Positions 1 to 7,235 of a stretch of DNA of 9,432 nt are shown here, one piece after another. A program made the position numbers and the translations under genes. This DNA is from CAZTII01 sp964613305. GTDB lineage: Bacteria > Bacillota_I > Bacilli_A > Erysipelotrichales > Erysipelotrichaceae. The notes beneath the pieces are model-generated. The model saw only the letters and a list, made by a program, of their open reading frames with translations, had not been told where the DNA came from and searched no databases. How positions within the stretch are numbered: the first letter of the stretch is position 1; every line of letters starts with the position of its first letter. The stretch spans positions 1-9,432 of the forward strand of contig CAZTII010000065.1 in NCBI GenBank assembly GCA_964613305.1, given 5' to 3'.

Positions 1-10
1 ATTTTTGATA

Positions 11-19
11 TGGTATGAT
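11..19 (+). promoter_or_regulatory. possible extended -10 promoter element upstream of polC
   Basis: The sequence TGGTATGAT fits the extended -10 form TG-N-TATAAT with one mismatch. Any -35 box would lie before the window. The implied start near 25-27 would put the polC Shine-Dalgarno almost at the 5' end of the transcript, which is unusually short, so this may be a chance match. polC could instead be transcribed from an upstream gene outside the window. Confidence 0.25.
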
Positions 20-26
20 TAGTACT

Positions 27-31
27 AGGAG
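27..31 (+). promoter_or_regulatory. polC ribosome binding site (AGGAG)
   Basis: AGGAG abuts the TTG at 32 directly and so cannot serve that codon. It lies 12 nt before the ATG at 44, which is long but workable. It therefore favours ATG 44 over TTG 32 as the polC start. Confidence 0.6.
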
Positions 32-43
32 TTGAATGATAAA

Positions 44-3000
44 ATGAAAAGATTGAGTTCGATGATGGATGAAACTACGATTGATAATGATATTTTGGAG
101 TCGATTAGTGTTGTTAGTGCAACATACAATGAAGCTTTAGAAGCATTGACATTATCATGTTATGCGGAAGAAATGTTGTTGTTTAAAACATATGAAGAAA
201 TTGTTACTTATTTTAATAGACGTTTTTCAGTGTCGACGACACTGAATGTAGAATATGATGATCCAATGATAGATAGTAATGAACTAAGTAAATATTACGA
301 CTATTTTGCTAGAAACAGTCAAAACAAGGCGTTTTTAGATGGTTTACTTAAAGTTGAATCATCTGTTGTTTCATTGATGTTTTCTAATGATGAGTTAATG
401 AAAGAAGCATTAGTGGATAAAATGAGTTTGTTGACTTATTTAAATGCGATTGGTTGTGGTATTGAAAGTGTTGTTTTTCATGTTCTTGATGGTGAATTTG
501 AAGAAAGCAATGTTGTAGTGGAAAAGATTGTTGTTGAAAAACCAATGACATTGAAACAAGCAAATCGTAGTTTTAAACGGGCCGATATTGATTTAAAAGA
601 TGTTGAAATGGAAATGGAAAATGTTTCCTTTGAAGCAACTATTTTTGATATTGAAACCAAAATGACAAAAACAGATCGAATGTTTCAACTTATTTCAGTT
701 CATGATGATGGTGGTGCTCTTACCTTAAAACGTTTTGAGGGAAGAAGTTTATCAAAAGAAAAAATGAGTGAATTGTGTGTTGGTGATCGTGTTTTAGTTG
801 TGGGTGATATTGTGTATGATACATATGATCGAGAACTTGTTTGCTCACGCATAAAGTCAATTGAAAAAACGGCTAAAAAAGTTGTTGTTGATGATGCAAG
901 TACTAAACGAATTGAACTTCATTCCCACAGCAACATGAGTGAAATGGATGCGGTGTGTTCTGTGGAACAGCTTATTGATGTGGCGTTTGAGTGGGGTCAT
1001 AGTGGCTTAGCTATTACTGACCATATGTCAGTTCAATCTTTTCCTAAAGCGTACAATCACGTGAAAAAATTATTAAAAAAAGCACCGGAAAGAGACTTTA
1101 AAATGGTGTATGGTGTTGAGATGAACATGGTGGATGAACATTTAAAAATTGTTCGTAATCCACAAGATATACTGATTGATGATGCTGAATATATTGTGTT
1201 TGACTTAGAAACAACGGGATTATCGGCATATTATGATCACATTATTGAATTTGGTGGTGTTTTAGTTCGTCATGGTTCCATTGTAGAACGTAAACAATAT
1301 TTTATTAAACCACCAGTGGCAATTCCTAGCTTTATTCAAGAAAAAACTGGAATTACTGATGCGATGGTGGCAGATGCGCCAAGCTTTAGTGATGTTGTGG
1401 ATGATTTATTAGAATGGATGGCAAATCGTGTTCTAGTTGCTCATAATGCAGTATTTGATAGTAGCTTTTTTAATGAAGAATTGCGTAAATTGGCAAAACC
1501 AGCATTGACGAATACCATTGTTGATACTCTTGATTTTGCTAGGGTGTTGCATAGTGATCGTCGTACGTATCGATTAGGTAATATTGCTCGTTTGTATAAA
1601 ATTTCTTACGATGAAGATATTGCCCATCGTGCTGATTATGATGCGGATGTCTTAGCGAATATTTTTATGATCATGATTCAACATGCGAAAAACAGAGGTG
1701 CACAAACAGTATATGATTTTCAACGACTTGAAAATGAACAATCGTTTGCGAAAGTTCGTTCGCAACATGTGTGTGTTTTAGCAAAAAATCAAAAAGGATT
1801 GAAAGATTTATATAAATTGGTAACGATTTCTAATACTGATAATTTAGCGGTGTTTAAAAGTAGTGGTGAAGAATCTTTAGCGGAACCACGTATTTTTAGG
1901 GAAAACATTCAAAAATATCGTGAACATCTTTTATTAGGTTCTGCGTGTATCAATGGTGAAGTGTTTGAAATGGCATGCAATCGTAGTCAAGAAGACTTAA
2001 GAAAAGCGATTGACTTTTACGATTACATTGAAGTTCAACCACTGGAAAACATGCGTCATTTAATTGAAAACAACGTAATTCCTTCCGTTGAACGTCTTCA
2101 AAAAGTTGTTCGTCGTATTATTGATACGGCCTATGAATTAAAGAAGATTGTTGTTGCGACAGGTGATGTTCATTATGCTTATAGCGACCAAAAAATACTT
2201 CGTGATATTTATATTCAAGCACAAGGAGTAGGTGGTGTACGTCATCCACTATATCGCTATAATGCTGAACAGCGTCGTTTTCTTAAAAATCCCAACCAAG
2301 GTTTTTTAACGACAGATCAAATGCTGAGGGAATTTAGTTGGCTTAATGATGATAAGTTAGTACAGGAAATTGTTGTTTCAGCACCAAATGCTTTATGTAA
2401 AACAATTGATCATGTTCAACCAGTTCCTAGTGGGTTGTATCCGCCAAGCATTGATGGATGTGACGATAAATTGCGTGATATATGTTATTCTACGGCTAAA
2501 CGAGTGTATGGTGATGTATTGCCTAGTATCGTTGAAGAACGTCTAGAACGTGAGTTAAAGAGCATTATCGGTAATGGGTATGCCGTTATTTATTACATAT
2601 CGCATTTACTTGTGAAAAAGAGTAATGACGATGGTTATTTAGTAGGATCACGTGGTTCCGTCGGTTCTTCCTTTGTAGCGACAATGAGCGGAATTACTGA
2701 AGTTAATCCACTTGCGCCTCATTACATTTGTCGTCATTGCCAGTATAGTGACTTTAATATCGATGCATCGATTTCTTCAGGTTTTGATTTAGAAGATAAA
2801 CTTTGTCCAAACTGTCAAACACCATTAAAAGGTGAAGGCCAAAACATTCCATTTGAAACATTCTTAGGATTTGAAGGAGATAAAGTTCCTGATATTGATT
2901 TAAACTTTAGTGGTCAATATCAAGAAGTTGCGCATAATTTTACCAAAGAAGTGTTTGGAGAAGACTATGTGTATCGTGCTGGAACAATTGGTACGGTTGC

Positions 3001-4327
3001 GAATAAAACAGCGTTTGGCTATGTTAGTGGCTACATTGAAGAAATGGGTCTTGATTCAATGCGCTCCGTCATGAAAAAATGGTTAGCGATGGGTTGTGAA
3101 GGGGTAAAACGGACATCAGGACAACATCCTGGTGGTATTATCGTTATTCCAAGTGATATGGATGTGACAGATTTTACACCGGTACAATTTCCAGCCAATG
3201 ATCCAAAATCATCATGGAAAACAACGCATTTTGACTTTCATGATATTCACGATAATGTGTTAAAGTTAGATATTTTAGGACACGTTGACCCTACGGCAAT
3301 GCGTTTATTGCATACTATTTCGGGCATTGATCCTTTAACCATTCCCATGAATGATGAAAAAGTGATGTCGTTATTTTCTAGTAGTGAAGCATTGTGTGCC
3401 AATCAAAAAGAATACCAAGAACCTACTGGTGCCTTAGGTCTTCCTGAATTTGGTACGGTGTTTGTTCGTAAAATGTTGGAAGCGACAAAACCACGTAACT
3501 TTAGTGATTTAGTCATTATTTCGGGATTATCTCACGGAACGGATGTTTGGGTAAATAATGCCAGTGATTTAGTGGATAGTGGTATTTTACTACAAGATGT
3601 GATTGGATGTCGTGATGATATCATGACGTATTTGCAATCAAAAGGACTATCGGATAAAGTAGCATTTACCATTATGGAAAGTGTGCGTAAAGGTAAAGGA
3701 TTAAAAGCAGAATGGATTGATGATATGAAGGAGCACGATGTACCTGATTGGTACATCGATAGTTGCCTTAAAATAAAATACATGTTCCCTAAAGCTCATG
3801 CGGTGGCGTATGTTATTATGGCGGTTCGTATTGCTTGGTTTAAAGTGTATCATCCTCATTATTATTACATTTCTTATTTTTCACTTCGTTGTAACGCCTA
3901 CGAAATTGAAACGATGTGTCTTGGAATGGCAGCCGTAGTACGGCGCATGTCAGCGTTAGAATTAAAGAAAAGGGATAAATCTGCTTCATCGAAAGAAATC
4001 GCTCTGTACGATACATTAGAAGTGTGTAAAGAGATGTATGCTCGTGGATATCGTATGAGCAATGTTGATTTGTATAAATCACTCGCAACAGAATTTAGTG
4101 TTGATAGCGACGATAGTAAATGCATTATTCCGCCATTTACGACAATTGATGGCTTAGGTGACGGGGTAGCGATGTCAATTGTAAGTGCCCGAAATGATGG
4201 TGAATTTTTATCAAAAGAAGATATTATTGCGAGAACACAAGTTTCTTCTAGTATGATTAAGAAATTTGAACAGATGAAAATTATTAATGGATTACAAGAA
4301 AGAAACCAAATGTCATTGTTTGATTAA
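44..4327 (+). CDS. polC: DNA polymerase III alpha subunit, PolC type, with built-in proofreading exonuclease
   Basis: PolC is the main replicative DNA polymerase of low-GC Gram-positives. It extends DNA at the fork and proofreads in the same chain. From ATG 44 it has 1427 residues, close to the 1437 of B. subtilis PolC. In order: a divergent N-terminal domain (about 1-190); an OB fold (about 194-275); a PHP domain with H293-x-H295, D326-H327 and E359; an inserted DEDDh exonuclease with D387/E389 (DLETTG), H467-D472 and H528-x4-D533; the rest of the PHP domain with D708-x-H710; the polymerase core with SRGS at 869-872; a zinc-binding CxxC pair (C896/C899, C921/C924); the catalytic PDIDLNF with D950 and D952; and a third aspartate, D1076, in LDILGH. 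The chain ends in QMSLFD, a beta-clamp binding motif. Nothing essential appears broken. The N-terminal domain is the least conserved part. The TTG at 32 would add four residues but touches the Shine-Dalgarno. The TAA stop lies inside the stem of a terminator, so polC ends its own transcription unit. Confidence 0.97.
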   Translation: MKRLSSMMDETTIDNDILESISVVSATYNEALEALTLSCYAEEMLLFKTYEEIVTYFNRRFSVSTTLNVEYDDPMIDSNELSKYYDYFARNSQNKAFLDGLLKVESSVVSLMFSNDELMKEALVDKMSLLTYLNAIGCGIESVVFHVLDGEFEESNVVVEKIVVEKPMTLKQANRSFKRADIDLKDVEMEMENVSFEATIFDIETKMTKTDRMFQLISVHDDGGALTLKRFEGRSLSKEKMSELCVGDRVLVVGDIVYDTYDRELVCSRIKSIEKTAKKVVVDDASTKRIELHSHSNMSEMDAVCSVEQLIDVAFEWGHSGLAITDHMSVQSFPKAYNHVKKLLKKAPERDFKMVYGVEMNMVDEHLKIVRNPQDILIDDAEYIVFDLETTGLSAYYDHIIEFGGVLVRHGSIVERKQYFIKPPVAIPSFIQEKTGITDAMVADAPSFSDVVDDLLEWMANRVLVAHNAVFDSSFFNEELRKLAKPALTNTIVDTLDFARVLHSDRRTYRLGNIARLYKISYDEDIAHRADYDADVLANIFMIMIQHAKNRGAQTVYDFQRLENEQSFAKVRSQHVCVLAKNQKGLKDLYKLVTISNTDNLAVFKSSGEESLAEPRIFRENIQKYREHLLLGSACINGEVFEMACNRSQEDLRKAIDFYDYIEVQPLENMRHLIENNVIPSVERLQKVVRRIIDTAYELKKIVVATGDVHYAYSDQKILRDIYIQAQGVGGVRHPLYRYNAEQRRFLKNPNQGFLTTDQMLREFSWLNDDKLVQEIVVSAPNALCKTIDHVQPVPSGLYPPSIDGCDDKLRDICYSTAKRVYGDVLPSIVEERLERELKSIIGNGYAVIYYISHLLVKKSNDDGYLVGSRGSVGSSFVATMSGITEVNPLAPHYICRHCQYSDFNIDASISSGFDLEDKLCPNCQTPLKGEGQNIPFETFLGFEGDKVPDIDLNFSGQYQEVAHNFTKEVFGEDYVYRAGTIGTVANKTAFGYVSGYIEEMGLDSMRSVMKKWLAMGCEGVKRTSGQHPGGIIVIPSDMDVTDFTPVQFPANDPKSSWKTTHFDFHDIHDNVLKLDILGHVDPTAMRLLHTISGIDPLTIPMNDEKVMSLFSSSEALCANQKEYQEPTGALGLPEFGTVFVRKMLEATKPRNFSDLVIISGLSHGTDVWVNNASDLVDSGILLQDVIGCRDDIMTYLQSKGLSDKVAFTIMESVRKGKGLKAEWIDDMKEHDVPDWYIDSCLKIKYMFPKAHAVAYVIMAVRIAWFKVYHPHYYYISYFSLRCNAYEIETMCLGMAAVVRRMSALELKKRDKSASSKEIALYDTLEVCKEMYARGYRMSNVDLYKSLATEFSVDSDDSKCIIPPFTTIDGLGDGVAMSIVSARNDGEFLSKEDIIARTQVSSSMIKKFEQMKIINGLQERNQMSLFD

Positions 4328-4352
4328 GATGTAGAAATACATCTTTTTGTTT
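4326..4352 (+). terminator. Rho-independent terminator of polC
   Basis: An 8-bp perfect stem (AAGATGTA / TACATCTT) closed by a GAAA tetraloop runs straight into TTTTTGTTT. The polC stop codon (4325-4327) contributes the first stem bases, so termination is as tight to the coding end as possible. It separates polC from the rimP operon. Confidence 0.85.
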
Positions 4353-4354
4353 AT

Positions 4355-4395
4355 AAAAAATAGGAACTATTAAAGCTAATTTTATAATAATTCCT
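4355..4395 (-). terminator. imperfect hairpin, possible minus-strand terminator
   Basis: AGGAACTATTA (4362-4372) pairs with TAATAATTCCT (4385-4395) over 11 positions with one A·C mismatch and a 12-nt loop. Read on the minus strand, the stem is followed by A and then six T (4360-4355), which is terminator-like. On the plus strand no T-tract follows. It could stop antisense transcription from entering polC or be a relic of a lost convergent gene. The stem is AT-rich and weak, so chance is possible. Confidence 0.35.
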
Positions 4396-4544
4396 CCTAA
4401 ATAATCGCAACCATAATGAATTAGCTATGATGGAGATGATTGCAGGATATGTTAATGCGAGATTAGAGAAGTATTTAAAGATTATTTAAGGTGTTGAGTG
4501 TTTATACTGATTCGAAGGAAAACACATCGATTTAGTTAAAACGG
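4396..4544. other. AT-rich spacer with short protein-like fragments, no convincing gene
   Basis: The longest plus-strand open stretch runs from 4391 to a TAA at 4487-4489. It would encode about 20 residues from ATG 4427, beginning MMEMIAGYVNARLEKYL. The same frame meets TGA at 4508 and then continues protein-like as FEGKHIDLVKTVEFYLK up to about 4561. Two stops in an otherwise plausible helical sequence could mean a decayed gene, but no family is recognised. On the minus strand, AGGAGG at 4398-4393 precedes a short frame lacking an ATG. No tRNA, riboswitch or repeat is visible here. Confidence 0.3.
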
Positions 4545-4573
4545 TTGAATTTTATTTAAAAATAATGTATTAT
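4545..4573 (+). promoter_or_regulatory. sigma-A-type promoter of the rimP-nusA-infB operon
   Basis: TTGAAT at 4545-4550 (-35, four of six consensus bases) and TATTAT at 4568-4573 (-10, five of six) are separated by 17 nt, the ideal spacing, in an AT-rich setting. TG directly precedes the -10. The expected start is near 4579-4581, so the transcript would begin only a few bases before the leader hairpin at 4583. A polC terminator upstream and a tight operon downstream support a promoter here. Confidence 0.65.
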
Positions 4574-4582
4574 AAATGCAAC

Positions 4583-4602
4583 AGGAGTGGGAAACCACTC
4601 CT
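4583..4602 (+). promoter_or_regulatory. 5' leader hairpin of the rimP operon
   Basis: AGGAGTGG and CCACTCCT form a perfect 8-bp stem with a GAAA tetraloop, about three bases from the predicted 5' end of the operon mRNA. No T-tract follows (TATATTATG), so it is not a terminator. The right arm plus one base, CTCCTT (4598-4603), is fully complementary to the rimP Shine-Dalgarno AAGGAG (4616-4621). A second, mutually exclusive pairing is therefore possible, across a 12-nt loop. The default hairpin would leave rimP translation open. A stabilising role at the mRNA 5' end is an equally simple reading. A 'rimP leader' RNA family has been described in other bacteria; homology cannot be judged from this sequence alone. 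Confidence 0.7.
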
Positions 4603-4615
4603 TATATTATGAAAA

Positions 4616-4621
4616 AAGGAG
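4616..4621 (+). promoter_or_regulatory. rimP ribosome binding site (AAGGAG)
   Basis: AAGGAG lies 5 nt before the ATG at 4627 and settles that start. The in-frame ATGs at 4576 and 4609 have no suitable site, and 4576 would place the leader hairpin inside the coding region. Confidence 0.85.
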
Positions 4622-4626
4622 AAAAT

Positions 4627-5094
4627 ATGGATCAAATAGCCCGAATCAGCGAGATAATTCAACCGATTTTAGATGAATTAAGTGTACATCTTGTTGATTG
4701 TTGTTGGACAAGAGACAAACAAAACAAAATTTTACAAATTGCCATTTGTAAAGGCGATGGTAGCATGGACTTAGAAACGTGCTGCACCGTTTCAGAGCGA
4801 ATTTCGCTACTTTTGGATGAAAGTGAATTGAAAGATGAAGCTTATTTTTTAGAGGTGTGCTCACCAGGAGCCGAGCGTCCAATTAAAAAATTATCGGATT
4901 TAGCGCTCTATGTAGGAAAACACGTTCTTGTTCGCTTCAAAAGGCCTATTAAAAATTTACCTGAGGTTCAAGGTGAAGTGATCAAATGTTCTGATGTAGA
5001 AGTTTGTATTGGATATAAAGATAAAGCAGTGACACGAAAATTAAATATTCCGTTTGATGAGATTGAAAGTGCTCGTCTAGCGGTAAAATTATAG
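4627..5094 (+). CDS. rimP: ribosome maturation factor RimP
   Basis: RimP binds the free 30S subunit and helps its late assembly. From ATG 4627 the product has 155 residues, the usual size. The N-terminal alpha/beta domain (about 1-85) ends in the family signature LEVCSPGAERP (75-85; commonly LEVSSPGLDRP). A C-terminal SH3-like domain follows (about 88-155), with the typical VLVRFKRPI and IPFDEIESARL segments. It is first in the operon, with nusA 17 nt downstream, as in most bacteria. The protein carries eight cysteines, including two adjacent pairs (DCCW and ETCCT), which is more than I would expect for this cytosolic family. Expression may be tuned by the leader hairpin just upstream. Confidence 0.93.
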   Translation: MDQIARISEIIQPILDELSVHLVDCCWTRDKQNKILQIAICKGDGSMDLETCCTVSERISLLLDESELKDEAYFLEVCSPGAERPIKKLSDLALYVGKHVLVRFKRPIKNLPEVQGEVIKCSDVEVCIGYKDKAVTRKLNIPFDEIESARLAVKL

Positions 5095-5111
5095 AATGAG
5101 GAGAAGGTTCA

Positions 5112-6671
5112 ATGAATTTTAAAGATTTACTCAAAGCTATGCAACTTATCGAAACAGATCGCAAAATTTCAAAAGAAATCGTTATTGAAGCATTAAAAGA
5201 AGCGTTGACAAAAGCATATCGTAAACACATTGATATTCCTGATGTACTTGTAAAAGTGGAAGTTGATGAAAAAAGTGGTCGTATTCAAGTGTATCAACAA
5301 TATACCGTTGTGGAAGAATGTGAAGATGAAGAACTTGAAATTGCATTAGATGATGCGAAAAAATTAAATAGCGAGATTCAATTAGGTGAATTAATTGATC
5401 GAGAAGTATCAATTGAACATTTAGGTCGAGCAGCGGCATTGCTTGCGAAAAACGTGATGAAACAAAAGATTCGTGAAGCGGAAAAAATGACCGTATATGA
5501 AGAATATATTGATCAATTGGATGAAATGGTTCTTGGTATCGTTGAAACAGTGGAAGAAAAGTTTACTTTAATTCATTTAGGTAAAACCTTAGCGTTAATG
5601 CCTAAAGGTGCTCAAATACCAGGGGAACGCTATTATGAAGGTCAAAAATTACGTGTTCTTATCACGGAAGTAAACAAGGATACAAAAGGATCTCAAGTAT
5701 TAGTTTCTCGTAGTGATGCTAAATTAGTACGTCGCTTATTTGAAAAAGAAGTTCCGGAAATTTATCAAGGAGTTGTTGAAATCAAAGCATTAGCGCGTGA
5801 AGCTGGTGAACGTTGTAAAATGGCTGTTTATTCAAAAAATCCAAGTGTTGATGCGATTGGTGCATGTATTGGTCCACGTGGTATGCGTGTTCAAGAAATC
5901 ATCGAAGAATTAAAAGGTGAAAAAATTGATATTTTCGAATGGAGTGAAGATATTGATGTTCTTGTTAAAAATGCTTTAGCTCCAGCTACGGTTGTAGCGG
6001 TACTACCAACAGAAGAAAAACGTTCGTTGTTGGTTGTGGTGGATGATGATCAATTATCACTAGCAATCGGTAAAAAAGGTAAAAATGCAAAATTAGCGGT
6101 TAAGCTGACAAACATGAAAATTGATATTAAAACTAGAAGCGAAATGATTGAAACTGGTGTTGATGTTGATGCGATTGTTGCGGCTAAAAAAGCGGAAGAA
6201 GCAGCAAAAGTAGCTAACGTTGTGATTGAAGAAGAAATTATTGAAGAAGTAGTAGAAGAAGTGATTGAAATAGTTGACGAAGTTGAAGACATTGTTGAAG
6301 GGGAAATGACTGAAGAAGTGGTTGAAGAAATGGTTAAAGTGGAAGAGCCTAAAGTAGTTGAAAAACCTAAGAAGGTTAAACGTGAAGTTCGTGAACGAAC
6401 AGAATATGTTTCTGAATTTGAAAAATTAGCAGAAGGTGGTAATCGTCCTAAGGTTGAGAAGAAGGATGATCGTAAACGTAAGAAAAAAGAAGAAGAAGAG
6501 AGAAAATTACGTTCAATTGATATTAAAAAAGATAAAGATTATGAAATTAAACCAGTATATTCTGAGGAAGAATTAGAGGAAATCCGTCTTCGTGAAGAAC
6601 AAGAACAATTAGCTCAATACAGTGATGAAGTTGACTATGATGACTTTGAAGACTACTATGATGAAATGTAG
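5112..6671 (+). CDS. nusA: transcription elongation/termination factor NusA with long charged C-terminal tail
   Basis: NusA binds RNA polymerase and nascent RNA and affects pausing, termination and antitermination. The N-terminal polymerase-binding domain covers about 1-130. An S1 domain follows (about 137-203), then KH1 with GPRG at 254-257 and KH2 with GKKG at 320-323, ending near 345. The core matches B. subtilis NusA (371 residues in total), but this protein has 519. The extra part, about 350-519, is low-complexity: a Glu/Val-rich acidic stretch (about 373-420), a Lys/Arg-rich stretch (about 420-480), and an acidic Asp/Tyr-rich end (VDYDDFEDYYDEM). It does not look like the paired acidic-repeat domains of E. 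coli NusA, being too charged and repetitive. It is probably disordered and coiled-coil prone. The start is supported by AGGAG at 5099-5103, 8 nt before ATG. The TAG stop overlaps the rnpM ribosome binding site. Confidence 0.95.
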   Translation: MNFKDLLKAMQLIETDRKISKEIVIEALKEALTKAYRKHIDIPDVLVKVEVDEKSGRIQVYQQYTVVEECEDEELEIALDDAKKLNSEIQLGELIDREVSIEHLGRAAALLAKNVMKQKIREAEKMTVYEEYIDQLDEMVLGIVETVEEKFTLIHLGKTLALMPKGAQIPGERYYEGQKLRVLITEVNKDTKGSQVLVSRSDAKLVRRLFEKEVPEIYQGVVEIKALAREAGERCKMAVYSKNPSVDAIGACIGPRGMRVQEIIEELKGEKIDIFEWSEDIDVLVKNALAPATVVAVLPTEEKRSLLVVVDDDQLSLAIGKKGKNAKLAVKLTNMKIDIKTRSEMIETGVDVDAIVAAKKAEEAAKVANVVIEEEIIEEVVEEVIEIVDEVEDIVEGEMTEEVVEEMVKVEEPKVVEKPKKVKREVRERTEYVSEFEKLAEGGNRPKVEKKDDRKRKKKEEEERKLRSIDIKKDKDYEIKPVYSEEELEEIRLREEQEQLAQYSDEVDYDDFEDYYDEM

Positions 6672-6679
6672 GTGGTAGC

Positions 6680-6937
6680 GTGAAAAAAATTCCAATGCGC
6701 AAATGTGTCGTTAGCCAAGAACAGCTTCCTAAAAAGGAATTGTTACGTATTGTTAAGACAGTTGATGGTAGTGTTTGTGTTGATTTAAGTGGCAAGATGA
6801 ATGGTCGTGGCGCTTATATTAAAAAAGATGAAGAAGTATTGAAAGTAGCAATGAAAAAAGGTTCATTGGCGAAATCACTTGAAACATCGATTAGTGATGA
6901 CGTATATGAGAAGATTTTAGAGGTAATTCGTGGATAG
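6680..6937 (+). CDS. rnpM: RNase P modulator RnpM (YlxR family, DUF448)
   Basis: This is a small basic RNA-binding protein of 85 residues. In B. subtilis the homologue YlxR/RnpM was shown to bind the RNA subunit of RNase P and modulate tRNA processing. The signature KKIPMRKCV is at 2-10 and NGRGAY at 41-46; the latter belongs to the conserved, probably RNA-contacting, loop. The start is GTG. It is chosen because the family begins with K-K-I-P-x-R-K-C, and because AGGTGG (6670-6675, overlapping the nusA stop) lies 4 nt upstream. The next ATG (6695) would remove the conserved N-terminus. The gene lies 8 nt after nusA and overlaps ylxQ by 8 nt, so translation is probably coupled. Confidence 0.92.
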   Translation: MKKIPMRKCVVSQEQLPKKELLRIVKTVDGSVCVDLSGKMNGRGAYIKKDEEVLKVAMKKGSLAKSLETSISDDVYEKILEVIRG

Positions 6938-7226
6938 AGAAGTATATGGGCTACTTGGTATCGCAATGGTATCGAATAATCTCTGTTATGGTGAAAAAGC
7001 GATGAAGGCCATTACTAGCGGTAGTGCTCAGTTAGTTGTCTTAGCGCAAGATAGCTCTAGCAATTCACAGAAAAAAATTACCGATAAATGTCGAACATAT
7101 GGTGTGAAGGTACTTCTTGTTGAGAAAAGTAGCGATTTATCGATGGCCATCGGTAAAGGAAATATCATCATGGTCGCAGTAATGAATGGTAAATTAGCAA
7201 AAAGTATCCAAGAAAAAATGAAATGA
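6930..7226 (+). CDS. ylxQ: L7Ae/L30e-family RNA-binding protein YlxQ
   Basis: This is a 98-residue single-domain protein of the ribosomal L7Ae/L30e/Gadd45 fold, whose members typically bind kink-turn RNA. The characteristic run is GEKAMKAITSGSAQLVVLAQ (21-40), followed by DSSSNSQKKI (41-50) and a conserved TDKC (51-54). This matches B. subtilis YlxQ closely in length and pattern. Its exact role in bacteria is not well established. The start is GTG 6930, inside the end of rnpM, with AGAGG at 6919-6923 giving a 6-nt spacer. The gene ends in TGA and is in the same reading frame as infB; only TGA and three sense codons lie between them. Confidence 0.9.
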   Translation: MDREVYGLLGIAMVSNNLCYGEKAMKAITSGSAQLVVLAQDSSSNSQKKITDKCRTYGVKVLLVEKSSDLSMAIGKGNIIMVAVMNGKLAKSIQEKMK

Positions 7227-7231
7227 GGTGG
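7226..7231 (+). promoter_or_regulatory. infB ribosome binding site (AGGTGG) overlapping the ylxQ stop
   Basis: AGGTGG begins on the last base of the ylxQ TGA and lies 4 nt before the infB ATG. The same hexamer with the same spacing serves rnpM, where it overlaps the nusA TAG. Ribosomes finishing ylxQ would end on the infB initiation site, which favours coupling. Confidence 0.6.
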
Positions 7232-7235
7232 AAAA

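Noticed and set aside
1199..1660. DnaQ-like exonuclease inside polC as an inserted foreign domain
   Set aside because: An exonuclease nested within the PHP domain is the normal architecture of PolC-type polymerases.
4583..4602. Leader hairpin as a transcription attenuator/terminator
   Set aside because: No run of T follows the stem, so intrinsic termination at this point is unlikely.
4576..4626. Longer rimP reading frame from ATG 4576 (172 residues)
   Set aside because: The extra 17 residues come from the leader hairpin and the Shine-Dalgarno itself (MKKGEN). No ribosome binding site precedes 4576, and the 155-residue form has the family's normal length.
6215..6345. GAA-rich repetitive DNA as a possible tandem repeat or mobile element
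   Set aside because: It lies within the nusA tail and encodes Glu/Val-rich sequence with irregular units. No fixed period, target duplication or element ends are visible.
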